Source of the DNA: Oligoflexus sp.
Lineage (GTDB): Bacteria; Bdellovibrionota_B; Oligoflexia; Oligoflexales; Oligoflexaceae
NCBI RefSeq assembly: GCF_035712445.1
Contig: NZ_DASTAT010000026.1
Coordinates: 62,001 to 126,000 of the forward strand
Length of the DNA: 64,000 nt
Direction of reading: 5' to 3'
Shown: positions 52,965 through 61,908 of the stretch, piece by piece
How the letters are laid out: every line of letters begins with the position of its first letter
Numbering within the stretch: the stretch's first letter is position 1
Made by a program: the position numbers and the translations under genes
Notes under the pieces: model-generated
Seen by the model: the letters and a program-made list of their open reading frames with translations, nothing else
What the model was told of the DNA's origin: nothing
Database searches by the model: none

Positions 52965-54347
52965 ATGTCGGGATGGGACAAGTCCAGCATCACAGGGTTC
53001 CAGTCTTTGGTGGCCGCGGCTCCCTTGGGGGTCTTTCGCAGCCACGACAGCAGCTATCGCCTGATTCCGGCATCGATGGATCCCTTGGTGATCCCGGATC
53101 CTGTGTGGATGAAGCTGAGGGCTGATGCCCACCTGATTCTTTCCGCTTTGCAAAAGTTAGGAGCCGTCCTGCGCCGCGACCCGGGGCATCGACTTCTTAC
53201 GCAGCTGGCGCCTTTGGAACAGGAAGCCGCGGAATTTGTGGGACTCGCGACAGCCCGCCTTGATCTTTTTTTTGATGGTGATGACCTTCAGGTGATTGAA
53301 GCGAATACCACCATTCCGGCAATGCAGGCCTATAGTGATATGATTCGCCGTGCCTATGGGCAGGCCTTTCATCCCGGAAAAAAAATACAGCGGTCCAATA
53401 CCGACGATCTTTTGCAATCCCTTTTGGAACACTACGCGCGAACAGGGGGCAAGGCTGCAAAGCCACGGCTTGGCATCGTCGCGCGGTCCGGGGATTCACA
53501 GCTGGCGGAACTGCTCTGGCTTCAGCGCGAATGGCAGGCGCAGGGTTATGAAACTCTGCTGCTGACGCCGGATGCGATCGAGATTCGCAAGGGCCAGCTG
53601 TGGGGATCGGGGCAGCCGCTCGATTTTGTTTACCGCCATATCTTCGCGCATCGCCTTGCGCAGGATTCCGCCTTCGCTCAGGCCTGTTTGCAGGCCGAAC
53701 GCTACCGGGTCTTCAATCCGATCGCCGCGCATCTGGAAGCCAAGGGTGTTCTGGCGGAACTTTCGCGGTACGCGGCGGATCCTCGGCTGAGTCTGAGTGC
53801 GGGACTGAAGGACGAGGAAGTCGACGCCACGATTCGCAGGGTGGCCTGGTCACGGCTCCTGGAAATGGGGCCGGCTTCGCTTCCTGATGGCACGCAGGTC
53901 AGGGATTTGATCAGCTGGGTGAAAGATCGGCCCCAGGACCTGGTTGTGAAAAGCAGCCTTGGGTATGGCGGTCACGGCATTTTTATCGGCAGCAGCTTTT
54001 TTGAAAGGTCCAGTCAGGATCGGGCGCGTAAACTCCTAGGAGTGTCTCATGACGTCAGCTGGCCTCAGCTGATTGACGCTCTTTTGAACATGGGACAAGG
54101 CCAATGGATCGTGCAGAGGAAGGTATCGGGCCGCAGGATACGGCATCGCTTTTGGAGTGAAGGCCAGATGATGGAAAAGGAAACCTTTGTCGACTGCTCC
54201 ATCTTTACAAATTCCGGCGTGAATTTCCGACCCCACGGCGGCGCCTGCCGTTTTTCAACCGATGCGATCGTCAATATTGGACAGGGCGGGGGCCTTATGC
54301 CTCTTCTTTTGGAAAGTGAACTTCATGAGCGCGAGGAGATTTCATGA
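52965..54347 (+). CDS. ATP-grasp-like (circularly permuted type) protein
   Basis: The 460-residue protein resembles glutathionylspermidine-synthase-like and type 2 circularly permuted ATP-grasp proteins. Clues are RLDLFFDGDDLQVIEANTTI near residue 98, FNPIAAHLEAKGVLAEL near 245, PQDLVVKSSLGYGGHGIFIG near 325 (an ATP-binding glycine loop with Lys) and QWIVQRKVSGR near 380. It would ligate a carboxylate to an amine with ATP. The substrate is unknown. The stop overlaps the next gene by 4 bases, so the two are coupled. ATG follows AGGGAG. Confidence 0.6.
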   Translation: MSGWDKSSITGFQSLVAAAPLGVFRSHDSSYRLIPASMDPLVIPDPVWMKLRADAHLILSALQKLGAVLRRDPGHRLLTQLAPLEQEAAEFVGLATARLDLFFDGDDLQVIEANTTIPAMQAYSDMIRRAYGQAFHPGKKIQRSNTDDLLQSLLEHYARTGGKAAKPRLGIVARSGDSQLAELLWLQREWQAQGYETLLLTPDAIEIRKGQLWGSGQPLDFVYRHIFAHRLAQDSAFAQACLQAERYRVFNPIAAHLEAKGVLAELSRYAADPRLSLSAGLKDEEVDATIRRVAWSRLLEMGPASLPDGTQVRDLISWVKDRPQDLVVKSSLGYGGHGIFIGSSFFERSSQDRARKLLGVSHDVSWPQLIDALLNMGQGQWIVQRKVSGRRIRHRFWSEGQMMEKETFVDCSIFTNSGVNFRPHGGACRFSTDAIVNIGQGGGLMPLLLESELHEREEIS

Positions 54348-54823
54348 CAAGGCTGCGTTGGTTTTTGGTCTTTTGTTTCTTTCTGACAGGAGGACGTTCC
54401 ATGGCGGATGCCCATGAGGATGCGGTGGCTTCAGTTCTGAATCAATTTCACAAAGCGGCCGCGGACCATGATTTTCAGAAATACTTTGGCCTGATGACCG
54501 CGGATGCCGTCTTCATCGGCACCGATGCGACCGAGCGCTGGGATGTGAAAGCCTTCAAGGACTATGTGAAACCGCATTTTGATAAGGGCCGGGGCTGGAG
54601 CTATACACCCAGAACGCGGCATATCAGTTTTTCCAGGGATAAAAGCGTGGCCTGGTTCGATGAGATTCTGGAGAATGCCAAATACGGAACCTGTCGCGGC
54701 ACGGGCGTTTTGGTGAAGGATGGCAAAGACTGGAAAATAAGCCAGTATCATCTCACGATTCCAGTTCCGAATGAACTCGCCGATACTCTTGTCAAACTGA
54801 TCCAGACCCCCAAAGCGAAGTGA
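54344..54823 (+). CDS. secreted SnoaL / NTF2-like protein
   Basis: The 159-residue protein has a signal peptide (LRWFLVFCFFLTGGRSMA) and an NTF2-like core: VASVLNQFHKAAADHDFQKY near residue 30, FGLMTADAVFIGTDATERW near 50 and GTGVLVKDGKDWKISQYHLT near 120. This is the SnoaL/DUF4440 pocket. The ligand is unknown. Its ATG overlaps the stop codon of the ATP-grasp-like gene, which predicts a shared function despite the different cellular compartments. Confidence 0.75.
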   Translation: MTRLRWFLVFCFFLTGGRSMADAHEDAVASVLNQFHKAAADHDFQKYFGLMTADAVFIGTDATERWDVKAFKDYVKPHFDKGRGWSYTPRTRHISFSRDKSVAWFDEILENAKYGTCRGTGVLVKDGKDWKISQYHLTIPVPNELADTLVKLIQTPKAK

Positions 54824-54887
54824 AGGCATTTCGTGACGAGCCCGAGGGTGGTAACCTGAATGTGGGGTGGACACGGAGGATCTCGTC

Positions 54888-55130
54888 ATGCCGATCTATG
54901 ATTATAAATGCCAGCATTGTGCGCAAGAGTTTACGGTTCAGGCCAGCATGAAAGACCCGGAGCCGACTGCGGGCCCATCCTGCGATGGACCCTGCCAGAT
55001 TCAAAAATGTTTGAGCCGGGTGTTTGGTCAGGTGGCGGGAGCGCATCCCGCTCCCGTGGAAAGACCGAAGAGTCAGCCGCAGGAAAAGCCATCGCACGTC
55101 TGTTCGAAATACTGCGATCTGCATAAATAA
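54888..55130 (+). CDS. FmdB-type zinc-ribbon protein
   Basis: The start is ATG 54888, giving MPIYDYKCQHCAQEFTVQAS, the typical opening of FmdB-family putative regulatory proteins. The metal ribbon comes from CQHC and a later C-x3-C...C set (CDGPCQIQKC). The tail is Pro/Ser-rich and carries three more Cys/His residues (CSKYCDLH). The family is often called a regulator of formamidase, but function is not proven. It is convergent with the MFS gene, 4 bases apart. Confidence 0.82.
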   Translation: MPIYDYKCQHCAQEFTVQASMKDPEPTAGPSCDGPCQIQKCLSRVFGQVAGAHPAPVERPKSQPQEKPSHVCSKYCDLHK

Positions 55131-55134
55131 AGCT

Positions 55135-56433
55135 TCAGGCGCCCGCGACCTTTTCCGCCATGAAGCGCTTGTGCGTGCTTTGAAGACCCAGCACGGCAAC
55201 GATCCAGCCCAGCAGCATCAAACCCGCCGAAACAAAAAGCGAGCGCCCGCCGCCCATCGACTGGTAAAGGACACCGAAAGTCGCAGGGCCGACGATGCGG
55301 GCCAAAGCTCCCAAAGTCTGGGACGTTCCGAGCGCAAATCCCTGCATGTGATTCGGCGCAAGACGGCTGGTGAGGGACGAGATCGACGGGTTGGATAAAC
55401 CCGATCCGGCCGCGAGCGTGAAGAGAAAGAGATAAAGAAGCGGGAGGCTCGGAGCCACGAGAGGCAGGGCGATCATGGTGATGCCGAGCAGAAGCTGTCC
55501 GAGGTTCAGGGTTCGCACTTCACCCATTCTTTGAATCAGAGGTCGGGTCAGTCCGCCGTTTACGAGGACGAGCATAAAGCCGATGTACATGAAAGCATAG
55601 TACTGCTGCCTTTGCTCGGTGATCATGAAGGCATCATTCAGCATCAGCGACAAAACCGATTCCACACCGATAAAGCCGAACACCTGCAGAAACCCGAGCA
55701 GGAGAACGATGCGAAAGCCTTTGTCCTGCACAAGATGACGAAAATCCTGCCACCACACGCCGGTGATCTGCTCATCTTTTTTGCTCTCGCTGGCCTGCTT
55801 CACATGCGTGATCAGATCGCGCATCTCGGGTCCGGCGAGTCCATGATGCGTTTCCGGCAGACGCCGCGCGACGACGATCAGGTTGAAGAGATTCAGAACG
55901 GCCGCGGCGATACCGATGCCCAAAAGCGATTCATTGGGGAAGAGAAGACTGATCAAAGCCCCAATCGCCGGCCCCAAGGAAAAACCGAGACCGAAGGCGA
56001 TGCCGATCAGAGCCATGCTTTTGCCGCGTTCCTGCGGAGTGGTGACATCCGAGATACAGGCCTGGGCCACGGAAATGTTACCCGAGGCCATGCCGGCGAT
56101 GAAACGCACGGCGAGGAGTATGGGGTAGCTTTGAGCGAGGCCGGTCAGAACCTGAGCAACCGTCGAGACGGCAACCGTTCCCAATAAAAGTTTTTTACGT
56201 CCCATGGAATCCGAGAGCCGCCCGAGTATGGCCACAGCCAGGAGCGTACCGAGGGAATAAAGACTGGCAACAGCGACCGCTTCGCTATCCGATGCTCCAA
56301 AGCGGCGAGCGACCAAAGGTATGACAGGTATGAACATACCGAAACCAACGAGGTCCAGGAATATCGTGAGGAACACCGAGCCCAGCACGTTCTTCCGGAT
56401 TTTTTCCTTGGTTATTCCAGCCGCGTTCATCAT
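55135..56433 (-). CDS. MFS transporter, TetA-like drug exporter
   Basis: The 432-residue protein has 12 predicted membrane helices and the MFS motif A, GRLSDSMGRKKLLLG, between helices 2 and 3. The fourth-helix and motif C region, GIAFGLGFSLGPAIGALISL, is typical of the drug/H+ antiporter 12-TM group, and TetA-like proteins are the closest pattern. Substrate cannot be read. GGAGGGA sits next to two consecutive ATG codons; the second (56430) has the better spacing. It has no linked regulator. Confidence 0.88.
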   Translation of the reverse strand: MMNAAGITKEKIRKNVLGSVFLTIFLDLVGFGMFIPVIPLVARRFGASDSEAVAVASLYSLGTLLAVAILGRLSDSMGRKKLLLGTVAVSTVAQVLTGLAQSYPILLAVRFIAGMASGNISVAQACISDVTTPQERGKSMALIGIAFGLGFSLGPAIGALISLLFPNESLLGIGIAAAVLNLFNLIVVARRLPETHHGLAGPEMRDLITHVKQASESKKDEQITGVWWQDFRHLVQDKGFRIVLLLGFLQVFGFIGVESVLSLMLNDAFMITEQRQQYYAFMYIGFMLVLVNGGLTRPLIQRMGEVRTLNLGQLLLGITMIALPLVAPSLPLLYLFLFTLAAGSGLSNPSISSLTSRLAPNHMQGFALGTSQTLGALARIVGPATFGVLYQSMGGGRSLFVSAGLMLLGWIVAVLGLQSTHKRFMAEKVAGA

Positions 56434-56523
56434 TCCCTCCGTCCAAGTTTCGCATGACGCTGTATTTTATCACAGCTCTAGCAAAGTTCGCTGAGGGATA
56501 AAAGCTGAATCATTTGACGCAGA

Positions 56524-56549
56524 AACCCCAGAGGGTGACCTCTGGGGTT
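56524..56549 (-). terminator. intrinsic terminator of the large lipoprotein gene
   Basis: AACCCCAGAGG (56524-56534) and CCTCTGGGGTT (56539-56549) form an 11-base-pair perfect stem with a GTGA loop, just after the minus-strand stop at 56577. The minus-strand 3' flank is TTTCTGC. Confidence 0.75.
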
Positions 56550-56576
56550 GGCAGGAATAAGGAGCTGACGCCAGTA

Positions 56577-58661
56577 TCAGGGCGAAAGGATCACGATCGT
56601 TTTCACCGTACCGGTCAACCCTGTTTTGATGGTCCGCGTGTAAGGTGCGGCTTCCAGCATGGTACCAAAACTGTAGGCGTTGGTGCCGAAATCAAGACCA
56701 TCGTAATAGAGTTTGCCAGTTTCTCCCGAGGCCGAGAGGTTATAGGCTTCGAAGTTCTCTGCGACGGTGACCGCGGCGCTGTTCTCGTACTTCTTCAGAT
56801 AGTATTTACCTGTGGTCGTGTTGTAGGACGAGAAGTAAGGCTGATCACCCACAAGCCAGAGGTTGATCGCCTGCTCATCGGTGCCCGAAAGCAACGAGAG
56901 GGTTTTGGTGGTGCTGTTCACCTTGGCGAGACCTTTGTACTCGTCGGTCCAGTTGTAGTTGTTGGTGCTGCCGTCGGTGGATTTAACCTGGCAGTTCATC
57001 CAGCCGCGGGTATAGATAGCCGCCGGAATCGTGCTGTTGCTCGTTAAAACCGGAGTACTGTAAAAGCTGCTGCTGGCAATATATCCACCGCCGCTTGTCG
57101 CTCCGCACAAACTGGACGCAACGTTGTTATAGTTCACGTCCCGGTAGTTCCATGTCCCCGAGGCCGTGATGCAATCGGCCCGATTGGATGCACTTGTACT
57201 GCAGTAGCCATCTTCGGTCCACGTTCCGCTGGCGCCTTCGCACAGACCTTTCGAACCGTAGGTGCTGTCACCATAGAGGTAGGGTATGCCTTTGACAACG
57301 CAGTGAGCACCCTTGACGTTCAATCCACAGGTCAACTCACCTTCTTTCTTCTTCCGCACCTGACCAATCACGTAAACTTCACCCGTCGAAGTCTGCTTGA
57401 TAGCCGAGATCTGAGAACCACCACCCGCAAACACCTGGCCACTGCTTTCGCAACGGGATTTGAATTCGTTGATCCAGGCGACACTTGGGTTTTGGTTTCC
57501 GTTTGTATAACCTGTATCATAAACAGCCACATCCGCCGTACGGGTCATATTAATCCAGCTCCAGATATCAGAACCGCAGGTAATCGCCGGCTTGATGCGG
57601 TCAGCAGCACTCGATCCACCTGTGGGATCGAAGTTAAAGAGACAGGCGCTATCCCACGATGCCGTCTTGGAACTCGTAGGATCCGGACCGAAGAACACGG
57701 CCTTGTCACCCGTGCTGCTCGCGGTTGGTTCGAACACGAAGTTCCACCAATCCCGGGCGATCTCAATGATACTGTTGCCAGGCGAAACGTAGCGGAAGAA
57801 ACCACCGCCGCTGCCGCCACCACCGTTCTGACAGTTGCTGGAACCGGTGTAGAAAATACCACCGGCCTTCGTCACCAAAAAGTCCTGCACGCAGATGTTG
57901 CTGTTGATCATCTCGGTGACTTTGCCATCCGCAGTGCGCTTGTACACAACCATTTTCCCGTTTCCGTTAGGAAGCGAACCGGGATAATACACGTTGGATT
58001 CACTGTCGAACTGGAAGACCGAGTTCCGCTGGGCCTGCCAGGTATCAACAAAGTGGAGGTTATCAAGGCACTCAAGGTTGCCGGCATCAGCAGGAGGATT
58101 GGCAATCAGTTCTTCGATCGTTCCACCCTTCACCTTAAAGATCTGGCACATGTTGCCGGAAGAAGGTTCCCAGGCGTCGCTCCAATCCCCATCATCAGGG
58201 GCTTTGTAGACGAAGGAGCGTTCAAAGTGCAGATAGATTTCCTTATTGGGCGAAATCGCAATCGTCTTCACAGCCGGCAGCTTGGGTTTGCAGCACCAAC
58301 CATTATTGTTTTTCTCATCCTCCTCGCCACCCGAGGAGATCGCCGAACTCACTTCACCATCCGAACCCACTTTCGCCAGCGAGCCATCGCCGCTCGTCCC
58401 AGTTTCCGCCAGCGAAAGGTTGACAGGACCATCTTCACCACCGATCAAACGCAAAGAACTCGTGGTCTGATTCGGGTCGATAACCAGCACACCGACGGCG
58501 CCGGAGAAGTCTGCTTTCACATCGGTCAAGGCCTGCTGGCCGCCACCATTCATGGGGCCACCACCTTTGCGGCCATCATCTTTCTTGCCGCCACAGGATT
58601 GCAGAAGAATCATACTCGCAAGGCTTAGAGTCAACGTATGGACAGTCTTGATACGCAACAT
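56577..58661 (-). CDS. large secreted lipoprotein of unknown function
   Basis: The 694-residue product has a lipobox (LLQSC, near Cys23) and a glycine-rich start. Its mature part contains many Gly/Ser/Asn-rich turns and repeated short beta strands, for example VKTIAISPNKEIYLHFERSF, NSVFQFDSESNVYYPGSL and VVYKRTADGKVTEMIN, which resemble a beta-propeller. A Cys pair occurs in GWCCKPKLP and more cysteines follow in NCQNGGGGSGGG. No known domain is recognised. It ends in a strong terminator. Surface exposure is inference. Confidence 0.75.
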   Translation of the reverse strand: MLRIKTVHTLTLSLASMILLQSCGGKKDDGRKGGGPMNGGGQQALTDVKADFSGAVGVLVIDPNQTTSSLRLIGGEDGPVNLSLAETGTSGDGSLAKVGSDGEVSSAISSGGEEDEKNNNGWCCKPKLPAVKTIAISPNKEIYLHFERSFVYKAPDDGDWSDAWEPSSGNMCQIFKVKGGTIEELIANPPADAGNLECLDNLHFVDTWQAQRNSVFQFDSESNVYYPGSLPNGNGKMVVYKRTADGKVTEMINSNICVQDFLVTKAGGIFYTGSSNCQNGGGGSGGGFFRYVSPGNSIIEIARDWWNFVFEPTASSTGDKAVFFGPDPTSSKTASWDSACLFNFDPTGGSSAADRIKPAITCGSDIWSWINMTRTADVAVYDTGYTNGNQNPSVAWINEFKSRCESSGQVFAGGGSQISAIKQTSTGEVYVIGQVRKKKEGELTCGLNVKGAHCVVKGIPYLYGDSTYGSKGLCEGASGTWTEDGYCSTSASNRADCITASGTWNYRDVNYNNVASSLCGATSGGGYIASSSFYSTPVLTSNSTIPAAIYTRGWMNCQVKSTDGSTNNYNWTDEYKGLAKVNSTTKTLSLLSGTDEQAINLWLVGDQPYFSSYNTTTGKYYLKKYENSAAVTVAENFEAYNLSASGETGKLYYDGLDFGTNAYSFGTMLEAAPYTRTIKTGLTGTVKTIVILSP

Positions 58662-58832
58662 AGATCAGCTCCCTCTTTCAATAACGTAGAGGGCTTCGTC
58701 CGATCTTTATACGCGCGGAAGTTATTTCGTTAGTTCGAGGATTTCACTGCAGAATTCATAGGGCTATTTCCGGTACTCATTTTACAAAAGGTATCTCAAT
58801 AATATGTTTTTATAAAGCATTCTTACGTGCGA

Positions 58833-59528
58833 TCACTTTTTGGTCGCATTCAGGTAGTTGATGAGCTTTTCCTTCTGCGTCGCGCCTTCCTGTTGATCAA
58901 TCTGGGTCAACACCGTCTGCGCGGCCGCGGGAACGCCTTCGCCGCCGGTGGCTGCCACCTGGCTGAAGTTGTTCAGGATATTACTGACATCGTCATCGGT
59001 CATGCTCTCCAGGCGGGAGGGATCCAGGGATCCTTCCGGTGTGACCTGGGCAAAGCGATTGATATACATGATCCCATAGGCCGACTGATAGAATTCCAGC
59101 TGGACAGCAGCGCCGGATGCGTAAGCGACCTCGCTATTGTCTTTACTGCGAAGTTCAGCGGGTATGCTAAGGAGAGTGTCCTTGGCCAGTGCCATGCGTT
59201 CCAGTTCTTCTGCTGTGGGATCAGCAGGCAGGAAACTTCCTAACGCATCCAAAAGTGAACCGGAACCGCCTACGTTGCTCTTCGCCACGGCGATGATATC
59301 AAAACCTGCGGAGGCCGCGTAAGCCGCAGCCAGATACCGATAGCGTACATATTCTTCCGGCTCGGCTTCCACCAGTTCCTTATAAAGTTCAATCGCGGTT
59401 TCATAATCCAAGGCGTCAAGGGCCTCGCGCGCCTTTTCCTCCTGGGTCAGCGTCGCATAAAGTTTGGCCTTGCTGCTCGTATCGCAGGCGAAAAGAACGA
59501 GGGTGAACAAACAGCACAGAATGCGCAT
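58833..59528 (-). CDS. lipoprotein with TPR-like helical repeats
   Basis: The 231-residue protein has a lipobox (LVLFAC, Cys15) and helical repeats rich in Ala/Leu/Glu such as REALDALDYETAIELYKELV and the later QIDQQEGATQKEKLINYLNA. A Gly/Ser-rich patch (NVGGSGSLLDAL) lies in the middle. It is 10 bases after the stop of the barrel gene and shares its transcript. It could be a periplasmic partner of that barrel, for instance in secretion or assembly. Confidence 0.7.
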   Translation of the reverse strand: MRILCCLFTLVLFACDTSSKAKLYATLTQEEKAREALDALDYETAIELYKELVEAEPEEYVRYRYLAAAYAASAGFDIIAVAKSNVGGSGSLLDALGSFLPADPTAEELERMALAKDTLLSIPAELRSKDNSEVAYASGAAVQLEFYQSAYGIMYINRFAQVTPEGSLDPSRLESMTDDDVSNILNNFSQVAATGGEGVPAAAQTVLTQIDQQEGATQKEKLINYLNATKK

Positions 59529-59538
59529 ACATAACTCC

Positions 59539-60636
59539 CTAAAAGCCGAAACTGGTGTAGATCGTCACCATGTTCCGCTGCCGATCGCCGGGATAGGTTC
59601 CCAGTTCCCGCCCATAGGCGGTCACGCCCAGTTTGAACAAAAAAAGATCCAAACGCAGCCCAGCCGTGGGTATGCCCTGATAAAGGCCACAGGCCACGCC
59701 CAGCATATTGCGCAGCATAAAGCGCGCGCCCAGGTAGACCTTTTTAAAGGTTTTTTCCTCATATTCATTGGTGATATCACGGTAGTCGAGGCTCAGGTGC
59801 AAAACTTCCTTGGTGCCGTGAAGGGCAAGGCCGAATCCTGCGTTATAAGTCTGAGGAAAGCTGGCCTGGTCGCCGGTGAAGCGCGTGCTGCCGATATCTT
59901 CGACTTTGAGGCCCATGCTCAGATCCAGATGATGCCCCTGCCAAAGAAAGAGCATGCCAAGGTCCGAGCCTGTGCCTTGATTCATGGCGATTTGCTCCCT
60001 TAGAGCCGACGTATCCGAACTGAGCTGGCGAATCTTTTCCTGATCGGTAAGGGGGACTTTGATTTCCGGCTCACTGGCGTAAAGATGCTTGGCCGTGAAA
60101 CCGAGCGAAAACCACCGCGCAGGTCGCAGGGCATAGCTCGTCAGGACACCGCCATAGGCTTCGACACCGAAATTCACGCTCGGCAGACCATCATCACCAA
60201 AGCGCTCACCCGCGATATCCACTTCCACCCGATCAAAGACGCTGATCGCAAAGTTCTGATTCAGAAAACTCAAGGTCGCGGTTTGCCCAAGATGGACGGA
60301 GCGGGAGAAAAGTTCATCGACATAATCCGATTCTCCGCTGCCGGTCGCGCCGCCCAGGCTTCCATTCTGCGCGCTTTGGGCCAGATCGCGATCAAGGATG
60401 AAACCAGCCTGAAAGCCCATCCAGCGAATCCAGGCGCCGCCCAAAGGCAGAAGAGCAGGATTGGCAAAGACGATTCCTTCCTGACTGGCCCTGGTCAGCG
60501 TCGTTCCCCCAGCAGCCAGATCGAAAGGTTCGGTGTAAAGAAGCTCGCTGCTGCTCTTTCCCCAAAGGGGTCCTGCAGCGCCCAGGAAAGCCAGGGCGGC
60601 GATGCTTACCTTATAAAAATATTTTTTCAAAAACAT
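59539..60636 (-). CDS. outer-membrane barrel protein
   Basis: The 365-residue protein has a signal peptide (VSIAALAFLGAAGPLWG) and a long barrel: NFGVEAYGGVLTSYALRPAR, FSLGFTAKHLYASEPEIK, LDLSMGLKVEDIGSTRFTGD, VLHLSLDYRDITNEYEEKT and the final RNMVTIYTSFGF. The pattern resembles PorV/UPF0164-type proteins of transport or secretion systems. It pairs with the downstream lipoprotein at 58833. The specific role is not known. Confidence 0.75.
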   Translation of the reverse strand: MFLKKYFYKVSIAALAFLGAAGPLWGKSSSELLYTEPFDLAAGGTTLTRASQEGIVFANPALLPLGGAWIRWMGFQAGFILDRDLAQSAQNGSLGGATGSGESDYVDELFSRSVHLGQTATLSFLNQNFAISVFDRVEVDIAGERFGDDGLPSVNFGVEAYGGVLTSYALRPARWFSLGFTAKHLYASEPEIKVPLTDQEKIRQLSSDTSALREQIAMNQGTGSDLGMLFLWQGHHLDLSMGLKVEDIGSTRFTGDQASFPQTYNAGFGLALHGTKEVLHLSLDYRDITNEYEEKTFKKVYLGARFMLRNMLGVACGLYQGIPTAGLRLDLFLFKLGVTAYGRELGTYPGDRQRNMVTIYTSFGF

Positions 60637-60753
60637 AAAAGAATCCCGCTTCTTCTCAACCTCTATCGGGCGGCGGACGCGAAATCTGAAAGGAATGTAC
60701 GATAAGGGGAGGGTCAGAGGACGTGGAGCATTATCGCGGCGGAGGCCAGGGCT

Positions 60754-61506
60754 TTGTTCCGAATCTTTTTACGAAAAAAACTGCATTCGGGTCGTAAGAC
60801 CAAAAAGCGCAAGCTTCCGAGCCGGGCGTCAGCGGGCAAGAATCGTCGCCTTTATGAGCGCTATCAGGTCGACCAGCAGCATCTGACCGTGATGAATGAT
60901 CAGGACATTCTGGTGATTCGTGATATTTCCGCCAAAGGCTTCTGCAGCGACGTTTCCCGCCGGGCCTATGATCGCTTTGAACTGAATGATATCTATGCGG
61001 CCCGGATGCGCTATCACGGGGATGTCCAGGATATCCAGGTGAAGGTGGCCTGGAAGAGGCAGCAGCAGGTGGGTTTTGAGCTCTATAAACCGGATGCCCG
61101 CATGCTTGGTTTCTTCCGCAGCCTCTTGCGTCCGATCGAACTCGCCAATTCCCTGTCACCCGTGGATGCCGCCTTCATGCGGGATCAACATGCGGGGCTA
61201 GCCTGGTTTCACGGTGAAGATGCGGATCTGCATATCTGGTTGAGTGAGGAGGAAGGTGTTTCCGCCTGGCAGCTGATTGCGGACAATCACATCGTCGAAT
61301 GGTCGTCGGTGCATGGACTCAAGACCGGCGGTATCAAACATGATAACCGCACCGAACTAGGTATTTTGGAACCCGGTGAAGCCTTCAAGATCATGGATCA
61401 GGAACCAAATCCTGATCGGGTCCGGCTCGCTGCCGATGTGATCGCGGCCCTCCCCTTTCCCGAACGCGGCGACCTTGTGAAAACTCTGGATGAGCTGGCC
61501 GGTTGA
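60754..61506 (+). CDS. PilZ-domain protein
   Basis: The start is a TTG at 60754 preceded by GGAGG. The 250-residue protein has the PilZ c-di-GMP motifs: RRLYERYQV (the R-x3-R arm) near residue 31 and DISAKGFCSDVS (D/N-x-S-x2-G) near 57, followed by beta strands to about 125. The C-terminal half (SPVDAAFMRDQHAGLAWFHG) is of unknown type. It would link c-di-GMP to a surface or motility output. A highly basic N-terminus (KKRKLPSRAS) precedes the domain. It is monocistronic. Confidence 0.8.
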   Translation: MFRIFLRKKLHSGRKTKKRKLPSRASAGKNRRLYERYQVDQQHLTVMNDQDILVIRDISAKGFCSDVSRRAYDRFELNDIYAARMRYHGDVQDIQVKVAWKRQQQVGFELYKPDARMLGFFRSLLRPIELANSLSPVDAAFMRDQHAGLAWFHGEDADLHIWLSEEEGVSAWQLIADNHIVEWSSVHGLKTGGIKHDNRTELGILEPGEAFKIMDQEPNPDRVRLAADVIAALPFPERGDLVKTLDELAG

Positions 61507-61572
61507 CACTGGACAAGGCTCAGGTTCCTGGCTAGATTAGCGCTGTAACGCTGCGCGCTGGAGAGCCGATCC

Positions 61573-61908
61573 ATGAAGAAAACCACGGAACGAGACCGCG
61601 TCGTCAAACTCTTTACCCAGTATCTCGTCGGCTCCATCGGCCGCCGCGGCGACAAAAATGACACATCGCTTTCGGGGGCCAAGGAATTTCTCACGGCCAT
61701 GGCCAGTTGGGCCGGCAAGGGCAAGGATGAACTCGTGCAGGTGATCTGCCGCGAGATCGGAACCGCCACCGCGATGGTTCTGAAAGAGCCTTTGGGGAAG
61801 CTGCTCGAAAATAAAAAAATTCATATCACGATCGAACTGGTCCCGCATGAATCGCAAAAGAAAAACGTTCGGAAAAAAACCACAGTCCGCCTCGAAGACA
61901 ACGCCTGA
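61573..61908 (+). CDS. small protein coupled to an RNA methyltransferase gene
   Basis: The 111-residue protein begins MKKTTERDRVVKLFTQYLVG and has a helical, charged core ending in a basic tail. GAGAG lies before the ATG. The 3' end overlaps the start of the methyltransferase gene by 62 bases in a different frame, which implies coupled translation. No family is recognised. A role in RNA or ribosome handling is only suggested by the neighbour. Confidence 0.6.
   Translation: MKKTTERDRVVKLFTQYLVGSIGRRGDKNDTSLSGAKEFLTAMASWAGKGKDELVQVICREIGTATAMVLKEPLGKLLENKKIHITIELVPHESQKKNVRKKTTVRLEDNA

Noticed and set aside
57303..58628. 441-codon plus-strand ORF opposite the large lipoprotein gene
   Set aside because: The minus-strand gene has a lipobox, a ribosome site region and a strong terminator; the plus frame has none.
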